DNA from: Elizabethkingia miricola | GTDB taxonomy: Bacteria; Bacteroidota; Bacteroidia; Flavobacteriales; Weeksellaceae | DNA length: 64,000 nt | Assembly (NCBI RefSeq): GCF_001675285.1 | Contig: NZ_LSGQ01000004.1 | Span: 1-64,000 of the forward strand | Reading direction: 5' to 3' | Shown here: piece by piece, positions 17,459 through 24,750 of the stretch | Numbering within the stretch: the first letter of the stretch is position 1 | Layout: every line of letters begins with the position of its first letter | Program-made: the position numbers and the translations under genes | Notes under the pieces: generated by a model | Database searches by the model: none | Told to the model about the DNA's origin: nothing | The model's input: the letters and a program-made list of their open reading frames with translations, nothing else

Positions 17459-17467
17459 ATAAAAATT

Positions 17468-17496
17468 AAAGTCAGCTTTTAGCTGGCTTTTTTCTT
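17468..17496 (+). terminator. terminator of the sco operon
   Basis: A 10-bp stem with one G-T pair (17468-17477 with 17481-17490), 3-base loop and a T-rich tail lies just past the scoB stop. It overlaps the last codons of the converging membrane-protein gene. Confidence 0.8.
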
Positions 17497-18330
17497 TTGC
17501 CTAACTTTTCCTGATAAATCAGCGGGAGTTGATTTAAAAATGAATATGAAGTAACCATAAATACTAAAAACCAGTATAATAACAAAAAACAAACAGATGA
17601 AGAATCCGCCCCAACTGAGATCTGAATTACCTGCCAGCTTACCCAGTAAGGCTTTTGTCATTAGCAATGCCATAAAAAGCATCATTCCCGGAATGACAAG
17701 ATATCCGAAAATTATTGTTGTAAATAATACCGCCTTATCTTTCAGGTACTGATTTCGCAGACCATATCCAAGGATAAAAAGTAAACCTGAATAAAAAATG
17801 GCCAGAAAAACCAATTCTCCAAAATAAATGATATATCGATTTGGATTAAAGGCATAGGCATAATTCATTCCTTCTTTATAACCTACTTTCACATCGCTTC
17901 CTTCAGAAAAACGCTCTTCAGAGGCCATGTTCAAAGGAATATTAATAATGTGATTATTCCTATTCGCAAAACCAACTAGAGGTCTGTATTCAGAAACTCC
18001 CAGGTTCTTTTCACGTACACCAACCCTGTAAGATGGATCAATTACTTTAGCAGAGTATTTCGGAAGAGAGAATTCATGACCTATCTGCTTTACTACAGCG
18101 CCCGTCAGTATAACAGTAAACAAAATCACAATGTAGCTGACAGCCGATGCATAAGACAGTGAAAAAAAATAATTAAGTCTGGTGACCTCTTTCTGGGATT
18201 GTCTTAAAAAATTATGGGCCAGTCCAATAGAAACCAGCCCTGTAATAAGATAAAACCACCAGGAAAGCTCTATGACTTCCAGTTGCATACTAAAGCCCTT
18301 AACTGCTTTCTCCTGATAGTAAAAATCCAT
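17479..18330 (-). CDS. membrane protein of unknown function, possibly DUF3592-like
   Basis: A 283-residue protein with about five hydrophobic segments (roughly residues 25-40, 52-80, 166-190, 200-225 and 240-268). A soluble loop lies between segments two and three and contains a GSDVKVGYKEGMNYAYAFNP stretch. A loop of this kind just before a membrane helix recalls DUF3592 proteins, but the match is weak. The C-terminus is basic (RQKKKAS). It ends inside the sco terminator and starts 5 bp after the GNAT-like gene, so it is probably the last gene of the minus-strand unit. Function is unknown. Confidence 0.6.
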   Translation of the reverse strand: MDFYYQEKAVKGFSMQLEVIELSWWFYLITGLVSIGLAHNFLRQSQKEVTRLNYFFSLSYASAVSYIVILFTVILTGAVVKQIGHEFSLPKYSAKVIDPSYRVGVREKNLGVSEYRPLVGFANRNNHIINIPLNMASEERFSEGSDVKVGYKEGMNYAYAFNPNRYIIYFGELVFLAIFYSGLLFILGYGLRNQYLKDKAVLFTTIIFGYLVIPGMMLFMALLMTKALLGKLAGNSDLSWGGFFICLFFVIILVFSIYGYFIFIFKSTPADLSGKVRQKKKAS

Positions 18331-18335
18331 TTAGT

Positions 18336-18617
18336 CTACGCTAAAATATCTTTATATTCATCGGAACTATGCAGTACCCTGTTTGCATATGGACACAATG
18401 GTATTATTTTAATGTTATTCTCACGTGCGAAATCTACTCCTGCATTCACCAGTTGCTTGCCTATTCCTCGGCCTCCAAAAGCCTCATCTACTTCGGTATG
18501 ATCAATAATAATTTTATCTTCACCAGCCACGGAATATGTCATTAGCCCTATCACTCTGTCATACTCAATAGCCTCAAATACTCCTTTTGAATCTTCTCTT
18601 TTGTGTTTTATTTCCAT
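18336..18617 (-). CDS. YjdJ-type GNAT-like acetyltransferase
   Basis: A 93-residue protein matching the short GNAT subgroup (Gcn5-related, YjdJ type). It has the strand pair VIGLMTYSVAGEDKIIIDHTEVDEAF, the acetyl-CoA pyrophosphate loop GGRGIGKQLV and the C-terminal IIPLCPYANRVLHSSDEYKDIL. Members are about half normal GNAT length, so it is complete rather than truncated. The acceptor substrate is unknown. It lies 22 bp downstream of the deformylase-like gene. Confidence 0.85.
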   Translation of the reverse strand: MEIKHKREDSKGVFEAIEYDRVIGLMTYSVAGEDKIIIDHTEVDEAFGGRGIGKQLVNAGVDFARENNIKIIPLCPYANRVLHSSDEYKDILA

Positions 18618-18639
18618 TCTGTAATTAATTTAAATGTTA

Positions 18640-19257
18640 TTATTTAATTTTAATAAAAGCATCTGCCCTCTCATAAAGGTCGTTCTTCTCTTTTTCTTTT
18701 TTATCAGATATCAAAATACCTGAAAGATGGTCTATCTCATGCTGAAAAATAACCGCAGTAAAACCTTCTACTATTTCGGTATGCTTTTTACCTTTCAAAT
18801 CAGAATACTCCAGTTGTATAACTTTGCTTCTATAAAACTGATCTCTGAAATCCGTGATTGATAAATCCCCTTCAGGTCCAAGGTTTTGCAATTGTGATTT
18901 CCATAGAATTACAGGATTCAGAAAATATTCGAATGGCTTCCCTTCTTTATCAAAACGCTGAACCCAAATTATCCTTCGGTTAATTCCTACCTGAGGTGCA
19001 GCGATACCAACTCCACTACCTGTTGAAAGCAGTGAAAGCTTCATCCGTTCAACCAGAATAGCTGTATTCGGATCTTTTGGATCAATATCTGCGGACATAC
19101 CAAGCAATGTTTTACTCTGTTCAGGTTCACTTACGTTATAAACAGGTAATGCAGAATGAATATCTCCCTGTTTTATAATAGAGATTTCATTTGAAGTTAA
19201 TTTCTGAGCATTCAGCAATCCTGCACATAAAACTAACAAAAGCGTTATTTTTTTCAT
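18640..19257 (-). CDS. exported peptide-deformylase-like protein with altered motif II
   Basis: A 205-residue protein of the deformylase fold. Motif I is GVGIAAPQV and motif III is FQHEIDHLSG, both intact. Motif II, normally EGCLS with the metal-binding Cys, reads EGDLS, so a ligand is changed to Asp. In front of the domain is a clear signal peptide (MKKITLLLVLCAGLLNA), with the ATG at 19257 preferred over one five codons upstream. Genuine deformylases act in the cytoplasm on new proteins. An exported homologue with a changed ligand suggests a different role or activity. It lies between crp-type and GNAT-like genes. Confidence 0.8.
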   Translation of the reverse strand: MKKITLLLVLCAGLLNAQKLTSNEISIIKQGDIHSALPVYNVSEPEQSKTLLGMSADIDPKDPNTAILVERMKLSLLSTGSGVGIAAPQVGINRRIIWVQRFDKEGKPFEYFLNPVILWKSQLQNLGPEGDLSITDFRDQFYRSKVIQLEYSDLKGKKHTEIVEGFTAVIFQHEIDHLSGILISDKKEKEKNDLYERADAFIKIK

Positions 19258-19293
19258 TTTTTGTGATACCAAATATTAATTGTAACCTTCTAA

Positions 19294-19890
19294 TTATCCG
19301 GGAAGAAAGTTTTTCTTTGCCAGTTCTCTACGGACACGGCTAAGACTTTCCGGTGTTATTCCCAAATATGAAGCAATCATCCACTGAGGGACTCTCATCA
19401 TAAGGTTCGGATAAGTAGTAATAAAGTCCAGATATCGCTCTTCTGCAGTAGCACCTAACAACTGTGATACTCTTTTCTGAAGCTGGCGGATATGACGGTG
19501 TAATAAGAACTCAGATTTTTCAATAGCATCTTTGTACTCTTTACTCAGGTTAATAAAAAATTCCGGTTCCAGGATTACAACAACAGTATCTTCAACAGCT
19601 TCTATAGTGAAATCTGTAGGAACACTGAAGTAAGAACTGTTCCTGTCCCCCAGCAACCAGTTTTCCGGAGCAAAGTACAATACATGTTCTTTACCATTTT
19701 TATCTGTGAAATACTGGCGGAGCAATCCTTGTTCTACAAAATAAAGTTCTTTATTAATCTCTCCTGCTCTTACAAGGACTCTTCCTTTTGGAACTTTTTT
19801 AAGTTTGATCAGATTCTCGCACACCGAAACCTGCTGATCCTGAATACCAAAAAGCTGTTGAATATATTTTGAAAAATTTTCTGTTACCAT
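19294..19890 (-). CDS. Crp/Fnr family transcriptional regulator
   Basis: A 198-residue regulator with an N-terminal cyclic-nucleotide-binding-type beta-roll (VPKGRVLVRAGEINKELYFVEQGLLRQYF, with the core of the pattern near residue 45) and a C-terminal helix-turn-helix (PQWMIASYLGITPESLSRVRREL). No cysteine cluster for an Fe-S centre was seen. The ATG at 19890 is chosen because an earlier in-frame start at 19911 would overlap ytxJ. Ligand and targets are unknown; it may control the neighbouring bacillithiol and deformylase-like genes. Confidence 0.85.
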   Translation of the reverse strand: MVTENFSKYIQQLFGIQDQQVSVCENLIKLKKVPKGRVLVRAGEINKELYFVEQGLLRQYFTDKNGKEHVLYFAPENWLLGDRNSSYFSVPTDFTIEAVEDTVVVILEPEFFINLSKEYKDAIEKSEFLLHRHIRQLQKRVSQLLGATAEERYLDFITTYPNLMMRVPQWMIASYLGITPESLSRVRRELAKKNFLPG

Positions 19891-19894
19891 TCTT

Positions 19895-20269
19895 CTAAGG
19901 TAATAATTCAAGGTTTATATTTTCATGTGAAGCCTTATAAGTGGCAACTCCATTTTCCAGTACAATAATCTGCGGACTTTCATGCCTTACTAAAAACTGC
20001 TCAGTAATCTGGTTAGAAATCGGTCTGAAACGCAACAGATCCAGATAATAAAACTTATATCCATCTGGAGTGTGTTTATTAAGATCTGCCTCAAAATTTT
20101 TAAGAACCATTTTACTGATAAAGCAACTCGTAGAGTGTTTAAAAATAGCTACTTTGGTATGCTTTGATTCCTCAACAGCCTTATTCAGATCTTCCATGGA
20201 TTCTATCGTTAGCCACGGGCTATTTTCTTTTAACTCTTCTTTACTTTTAAATAAATCAAATATTCCCAT
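19895..20269 (-). CDS. ytxJ: bacillithiol-system redox protein YtxJ
   Basis: A 124-residue thioredoxin-fold protein of the YtxJ family. The N-terminal region is followed by VAIFKHSTSCFISKMV, whose single Cys in a TSCxxS motif fits a monothiol bacilliredoxin-like active site, and by RFRPISNQITEQFLVRHESPQIIVLENG with the cis-Pro segment. Members are linked to removal of bacillithiol from proteins. It is 1 bp downstream of the bstA gene, which uses bacillithiol, supporting a bacillithiol function. Confidence 0.87.
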   Translation of the reverse strand: MGIFDLFKSKEELKENSPWLTIESMEDLNKAVEESKHTKVAIFKHSTSCFISKMVLKNFEADLNKHTPDGYKFYYLDLLRFRPISNQITEQFLVRHESPQIIVLENGVATYKASHENINLELLP

Positions 20270-20270
20270 T

Positions 20271-20795
20271 TTATTTTTGCAGTGTTAATTGTATATGTCC
20301 TAAATGATGGTTACAATGCCAATCATAGGTAGCGAGTGCTGTATACAGTGAAATTTCATTATTATGCTCAGGGTGCACAAATATTCTGTGATAATCCTCA
20401 GAAGTCATACTTTCCAACAAAACCGTCCAACGATGATGTAAACCTTCCAATATGGATAATGATGAATCTATAGCCAGATGTTTTGTATCGTCTAATTCTG
20501 CCCACAAATTTTCCATATAAGGTTTTATAACCGGCTTATCTTCGGTAAGTGCCAGCTTGAACCTTGTAAAGGAGTTTATATGAGAATCTGCACAATGGTG
20601 CACAACCTGCCTTACTGTCCAGCCATTTTCTCTATATGGAGTATCTAATTGTTCATCGGACATATTTTGAGTTAGTTCTTTTACTTTCTTAGGAAATTCC
20701 TTTATAACTGTAATCCAGTCTTTTATTTTACCTTCATCAAATTCCACAGGTTTCTGAAATCTTCCGATGGGATATTTTTTCTGCTCTAAATCCAT
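20271..20795 (-). CDS. bstA: YfiT/DinB family bacillithiol transferase
   Basis: A 174-residue DinB-like four-helix protein of the YfiT/BstA type, starting YPIGRFQKP as the family does. The metal-binding histidines lie in VRQVVHHCADSHINSF and WHCNHHLGHI. BstA-type enzymes conjugate bacillithiol to electrophiles. It is the first gene of the minus-strand unit and partners with ytxJ. Its -7 box (TAAATTTG, 20813-20820) lies head to head with that of pncA. Confidence 0.87.
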   Translation of the reverse strand: MDLEQKKYPIGRFQKPVEFDEGKIKDWITVIKEFPKKVKELTQNMSDEQLDTPYRENGWTVRQVVHHCADSHINSFTRFKLALTEDKPVIKPYMENLWAELDDTKHLAIDSSLSILEGLHHRWTVLLESMTSEDYHRIFVHPEHNNEISLYTALATYDWHCNHHLGHIQLTLQK

Positions 20796-20812
20796 GCAAT
20801 TCGTTTATCTAT

Positions 20813-20831
20813 CAAATTTACCATAAATTTG
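20813..20831. promoter_or_regulatory. head-to-head -7 boxes of bstA and pncA
   Basis: CAAATTTA at 20813-20820 (TAAATTTG on the minus strand, for bstA) and TAAATTTG at 20824-20831 (for pncA) are separated by only 3 bases and form a perfect inverted repeat. Each box ends 17 bases before its start codon, so RNA polymerase could probably not occupy both at once. Confidence 0.65.
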
Positions 20832-20848
20832 TTAATTAAATCATCAAA

Positions 20849-21454
20849 ATGAAAAAAGCATTAATTATAGTAGATGTACAAAATGATTTCTGTGAAGGAG
20901 GATCTTTAGCTGTACCAGGAGCCAGCGAAATTATTCCGTACATCAATGGCCTTATGGACAGCGATCAGTACGATCAAATTGTATTAACACAAGACTTTCA
21001 TCCAGCCAATCATAAAAGCTTTGCATCTAATAACAGCAGAAATGTAGGCGAAACAATTATATTGAACGGTATTCCTCAGTTTATGTGGCCTGATCACTGT
21101 GTACAGGGAACACCCGGCGTGGAATTCCACCCTGCATTAAACCGTGACAAAGCAACACATATTATCCAGAAAGGTAAAAACCCTGAAATTGACAGTTATA
21201 GCGCATTCCAGGACAACAATCACTTTATGAAAACAGGCCTTACTGATTTTCTAAAATATCATGATATTGAATTGGTTGAAATAGCTGGACTTGCATTAGA
21301 TTATTGTGTAAGAGCTACTTGCCTGGATGCTGTAAAAGAAGGTTTCATTACCTGTCTTCATTTCAATGGTACGCGTGCAGTAAATGTGAAGCCAGACAGC
21401 GGAAAAGATACGATCTACGAACTAATCGAAAATAAAGTAAGTGTTTTGGCATAA
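20849..21454 (+). CDS. pncA: nicotinamidase/pyrazinamidase
   Basis: A 201-residue isochorismatase-fold amidase. D9 in LIIVDVQNDF, the metal site in TQDFHPANHKSF (Asp and two His), the catalytic Lys in HIIQKGKNPEIDSYSAF and the nucleophile Cys in GLALDYCVRAT are all present. It converts nicotinamide to nicotinate for NAD salvage. It is monocistronic, with a -7 box overlapping the divergent bstA promoter and a hairpin terminator. Confidence 0.95.
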   Translation: MKKALIIVDVQNDFCEGGSLAVPGASEIIPYINGLMDSDQYDQIVLTQDFHPANHKSFASNNSRNVGETIILNGIPQFMWPDHCVQGTPGVEFHPALNRDKATHIIQKGKNPEIDSYSAFQDNNHFMKTGLTDFLKYHDIELVEIAGLALDYCVRATCLDAVKEGFITCLHFNGTRAVNVKPDSGKDTIYELIENKVSVLA

Positions 21455-21489
21455 CTAGAACCATTTAAAGATTAGAAAAATCTAATGAT

Positions 21490-21526
21490 AAAGGCAGTTT
21501 CTTTTAAAATGGAAGCTGCCTTTTTT
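21490..21526 (+). terminator. terminator of pncA
   Basis: An imperfect stem (AAAGGCAGTTTC with GGAAGCTGCCTTT, G-T pairs allowed) ends in a run of T. The promoter of the next gene follows directly. Confidence 0.8.
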
Positions 21527-21529
21527 ATA

Positions 21530-21537
21530 TACCTTTG
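21530..21537 (+). promoter_or_regulatory. -7 box for the beta-barrel protein gene
   Basis: TACCTTTG matches TAnnTTTG. Because it covers the in-frame TTG at 21535, it rules that codon out as the start and supports the ATG at 21562. Confidence 0.6.
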
Positions 21538-21561
21538 CCTCGTTTAATCAATATAAAAACT

Positions 21562-22119
21562 ATGAAGAAACTTTTATTATTTGTTCCTCTGATTTCTGCA
21601 TCTTTATTACAGGCACAAAAGATTGAAATTTCAGCAGCATACGGAACGCCTTCTATCTTTGGGGTTAGCAGCTCACTTTACGATTTTGTAGGAAATGCTA
21701 TTACAGGTAATTCAGGAGAAACATCTAGTAGTAACGGTGTTCTAAACCTTAATATTATGATGCACAATCGTGGTATGAAATGGCGCTATGGCTTGGAATT
21801 CAACATGGAATCTTTCGATGAAAAGGGAACTGGTTTTACAAGTCAATCCCTTGTTTCGGTTCAGCCTAGGGTCGACTATTTTTGGTCAGGGGCAGATAGA
21901 AAATTAAGGCTCTATTCAGGAGTCTCTGCAGGAGTTTTATTTAAAAATGCTAAATATATCGACAAAACTTCTAAAGCTGAAGAGAAAGACAATCTTACAA
22001 CTTTCGGTTTTAATATTATGCCTATAGGCCTTAGATATGGAAGAGATTTTGGTGTTTTTATAGAACCTAATATTGGGACAAGAGGTTTTATAAATGCTGG
22101 TGTCTCCTATATTTTCTAA
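21562..22119 (+). CDS. outer-membrane beta-barrel protein, unknown function
   Basis: A 185-residue protein with a signal peptide (MKKLLLFVPLISASLLQAQ), alternating amphipathic strands (MKWRYGLEFNMESF, SVQPRVDYFW, RLYSGVSAGVLF, PIGLRYGRDFGVFIEPNIG) and a terminal Phe (INAGVSYIF), all typical of a small eight-strand outer-membrane barrel. The start at 21562 is favoured by the upstream -7 box. No specific family was recognised. It is monocistronic and faces the DUF3472-like gene. Confidence 0.7.
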   Translation: MKKLLLFVPLISASLLQAQKIEISAAYGTPSIFGVSSSLYDFVGNAITGNSGETSSSNGVLNLNIMMHNRGMKWRYGLEFNMESFDEKGTGFTSQSLVSVQPRVDYFWSGADRKLRLYSGVSAGVLFKNAKYIDKTSKAEEKDNLTTFGFNIMPIGLRYGRDFGVFIEPNIGTRGFINAGVSYIF

Positions 22120-22135
22120 AAAGTATTGGTATCTT

Positions 22136-22171
22136 ATCTCTTTTAAAATACAAATCTCTTTTAAAATACAA
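22136..22171. repeat. 18-bp perfect tandem duplication
   Basis: Bases 22136-22153 and 22154-22171 are identical 18-base units (ATCTCTTTTAAAATACAA). Confidence 0.85.
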
Positions 22172-22201
22172 ACATCACAGGTTTCAGAAACCTGTGATGT
22201 T
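22171..22201. terminator. 31-bp palindrome, probable bidirectional terminator
   Basis: Arms of 15 bases (22171-22185 and 22187-22201) are perfect inverted copies around a single central base. It lies between converging genes. A T-rich tail exists only on the minus side, so termination is inferred rather than certain. Confidence 0.6.
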
Positions 22202-22205
22202 CAAG

Positions 22206-22348
22206 AATAAAAAAGAGGCTGTAACAGAAGATGTGTTATCGAAACATTTACACTCTCAAAACACTTATAATAAATAATCCTTCGACAGGCTCAGGATGAC
22301 AAATTGTAATAATTTTTGACTTTTGTGACAATCTCTTTTTGTTTATTT
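22206..22348. repeat. small repeat element with imperfect terminal inverted repeats
   Basis: About 140 bp bounded by AAAAAGAGGCTGT-type sequence on the left (22209-22222) and its imperfect inverted copy on the right (22323-22340). Inside, at 22279-22301, is the 23-base segment beginning CCTTCGACAGGCTCAGG, which I recall as a frequently repeated sequence in genomes of this group. No ORF is present. It may be a MITE- or REP-like element in the intergenic gap of two converging genes. Confidence 0.55.
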
Positions 22349-22362
22349 GGTTACTAAAATGC

Positions 22363-23604
22363 TTAATTTACTGTAAGCGGAATTTCCACAGGTGCTGTGT
22401 CATTATTAAAAATATCTGTCAGCGTAAGCTTTACAGTATAATTACCTTTTGCTAACATTGTGGCAATAGCTTCTGTACGTTGTTCAGGCTTTATTTTCTG
22501 AACAGTTTGTACAACTGCTCCGCTACTGTTTAACACCTGTATATTATAAGATAACTGTGGCGCTTTGGTATCATTAATAGCCCATGAAACTGTAACTTTA
22601 TTACTTCCATACTGTGCTGTTGCAGAAGTTCTTTCCAGATTCTGAATTACCGGAGCTGCTCCCTGATTAGTCTGAGTCGGCAATTGCAAGGTTCTTCCTG
22701 TTCCAAATGCAGTATCAGGTACTGTAGTACCACCATGAACCATAAAATAAGCATCTTCACCTGAATCATATCCCGAATTGAATGCACGGTCGAAATACCC
22801 ATTTCTGCCCTGATCTCCACTATTGGCACTAAAGTTTCTGCTTGTTGACTTTTGCCATACGTTATTGGCATCTAAGCTCCACGCATCTTTAAGATAAGCT
22901 TTACGCACATATCTGCCATCATACTTTGGATTATCTCCTACCCAGTTCTCAAGAAATGTATCGATATAAGTTCCAAGATTTCCTGTTGATGCATCTCTGT
23001 AAATAGTTGAAGTCAGAAACCATTTACCGGTTGCCAGGTCCTGTATAAAATTGGCAATATAAATTTTACCATTTTCTTTCCAGGAGCGCAATACTATATT
23101 ATACCAATTGTTTAGTTTCCATTGATATGGATTAATCGTTTTCTGCCCGTCTCCTTCTCCTCCAAATCTGCTGGCTACAGTTTTGGAGCCAAGATAGCTA
23201 TAACCGGCATAACTGCCACCGGCAGTGTTTTTATCCCATAAAGAAGCAATCAGAATATTCGGTGTTCCAAAGCTTTTGTCGGGAGTCTGCTGTAATCCTG
23301 CATAACCACCACTATAATTAATTACCGAGAAATATTCAGTCAGAGCAGATCTGGTAATCTTAACCTTATTCATTTGCAAAACAGCATCAGCAGGAAAGTA
23401 ATAAGTTAAATGTTGGGAAGGAGCTGCATTGCTCCCTGTAAGTTGAATGTTGGGTAAATCCTGTTCCGTTGAATTGGCAATAATTCCTTTGCCTGAAACT
23501 TCAGCGCTGGTATTCTGAAGTGAATTTTCTGACAGTGAATCTCTGTTGCATGAAGCCAGAAGCATAATCACCGCAAGGGATGATAATGAAATTGATTTTT
23601 TCAT
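22363..23604 (-). CDS. DUF3472-like surface lipoprotein with C-terminal Ig/Fn-like domain
   Basis: A 413-residue lipoprotein (lipobox LASC near residue 19). The central part, residues about 65-290, has the DUF3472 pattern: HLTYYFPADAVL, ILIASLWDK, SRFGGEGDGQKTINPYQWK, NIVLRSWKENGKIYIANFIQD. The last 90 residues (PVIQNLERTSATAQYGSNKV to IPLTVN) look like a beta-sandwich binding domain. DUF3472 proteins are thought to act on glycans, but no activity is established. It is monocistronic, probably displayed on the cell surface. Confidence 0.7.
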   Translation of the reverse strand: MKKSISLSSLAVIMLLASCNRDSLSENSLQNTSAEVSGKGIIANSTEQDLPNIQLTGSNAAPSQHLTYYFPADAVLQMNKVKITRSALTEYFSVINYSGGYAGLQQTPDKSFGTPNILIASLWDKNTAGGSYAGYSYLGSKTVASRFGGEGDGQKTINPYQWKLNNWYNIVLRSWKENGKIYIANFIQDLATGKWFLTSTIYRDASTGNLGTYIDTFLENWVGDNPKYDGRYVRKAYLKDAWSLDANNVWQKSTSRNFSANSGDQGRNGYFDRAFNSGYDSGEDAYFMVHGGTTVPDTAFGTGRTLQLPTQTNQGAAPVIQNLERTSATAQYGSNKVTVSWAINDTKAPQLSYNIQVLNSSGAVVQTVQKIKPEQRTEAIATMLAKGNYTVKLTLTDIFNNDTAPVEIPLTVN

Positions 23605-23682
23605 AATAAATTAGTTTTTAAAATTATACGATTCGGTAATCAGATAAAGTTAAAAATAAATTATCAGAAAATTGATAATGCA

Positions 23683-23716
23683 AAAAAAAGAGTTTCATAA
23701 AGAAACTCTTTTTTTA
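23683..23716 (-). terminator. terminator of the rluB-type gene
   Basis: A stem of about 13 bp (A-run plus GAGTTTC pairing with GAAACTC plus T-run) with the 5-base loop ATAAA lies 6 bp after the stop codon of the minus-strand gene. Confidence 0.85.
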
Positions 23717-23721
23717 TTTGA

Positions 23722-24708
23722 TTAAAGCATTTTTAGATTATTAACCTCCTGTTCTGTAAGGATTCTCCAATGCCCTCTTTTTACATTCTTCTTAGTAAGA
23801 CCTGCAAACATTACTCTGTCCAGGCTTTCAACTTCGTAACCCAATCTTTGGAAGATACGACGTACAACTCTGTTCCATCCAATGTGGATCTCGATACCAA
23901 CTTCTGTTTTAGGTTTTCCTTCAATGAAAGAAATATTATCTACTTCCGCAACACCTTCCTCAAGACGAATACCTTCACGAATTGCCTGAAGATCTTCAAT
24001 AGAAAGTTTTCTGTCCAATACAACATGATAGATCTTTTTCATCCCGAATGATGGGTGTGTAAGTTTTTTAGTCATGTGCCCGTCATTGGTTAACAAGATA
24101 ACACCAGTCGTCTGTCTGTCCAAACGTCCCACAGGGAATAGTCTGTATGGAGATGCATTTGCAACAAGATCCATTACTGTCTTACGTGCTTTCTCATCTT
24201 TTGTTGTAGAAAGATAACCTTTTGGCTTATTTAGCAATACGTATACTGGTTTTTCCGGAGTAATACCCTGCCCGTCGAAAACAACTCTGTCTGTTTTCTG
24301 AACCTGGTATCCCATTTCAGTAACTACTTTACCATTTACTTCTACTAAACCTTGTGTAATAAGATCATCTGCTTCACGACGGCTGCAAATTCCTGAATTT
24401 GCAATATATTTATTAAGACGTATGGTTTCTTTTTCAGGCTTATTGGCTAGCTTATCAAACTTTCTCTTCAGGATATAACCTTTAATCTTCTCATCATGCT
24501 CTGCTTTTCTGTCAAAAGGTCTTTTGAATGATTTAGGTCCGCCAAATTTGCGGTCACCTTTTTCGTATTTATCTCTGGAGTCGAAAGTTTTACCACCACC
24601 TCTCTTTGAGTCGGATGCAGAGCGGGAAGTTTTGTCAAAAGAAGTTTTTCTCTCTCCTTGTTTTCCGTTTTTCTGTCTGTCTGAAAAATTTTTACGTTCT
24701 CTGCTCAT
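23722..24708 (-). CDS. 23S rRNA pseudouridine synthase, RluB/RsuA family
   Basis: A 328-residue enzyme. About the first 95 residues form a basic, low-complexity tail rich in Lys, Arg, Ser and Gly. An S4 RNA-binding domain follows (IRLNKYIANSGICSRREADD), then the synthase domain with the catalytic Asp in GRLDRQTTGVILLTNDG. The family makes pseudouridine in 23S rRNA (RluB, position 2605 in E. coli) or in 16S rRNA (RsuA); the length and context favour RluB. A TAACTTTG -7 box lies at 24730-24737. Confidence 0.87.
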   Translation of the reverse strand: MSRERKNFSDRQKNGKQGERKTSFDKTSRSASDSKRGGGKTFDSRDKYEKGDRKFGGPKSFKRPFDRKAEHDEKIKGYILKRKFDKLANKPEKETIRLNKYIANSGICSRREADDLITQGLVEVNGKVVTEMGYQVQKTDRVVFDGQGITPEKPVYVLLNKPKGYLSTTKDEKARKTVMDLVANASPYRLFPVGRLDRQTTGVILLTNDGHMTKKLTHPSFGMKKIYHVVLDRKLSIEDLQAIREGIRLEEGVAEVDNISFIEGKPKTEVGIEIHIGWNRVVRRIFQRLGYEVESLDRVMFAGLTKKNVKRGHWRILTEQEVNNLKML

Positions 24709-24729
24709 TTCTATATTCTATATTTTCGG

Positions 24730-24737
24730 CAAAGTTA
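24730..24737 (-). promoter_or_regulatory. -7 box for the rluB-type gene
   Basis: The minus strand reads TAACTTTG (TAnnTTTG), 21 bases before the start codon at 24708. Confidence 0.5.
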
Positions 24738-24750
24738 CGAAAAATAAAAG

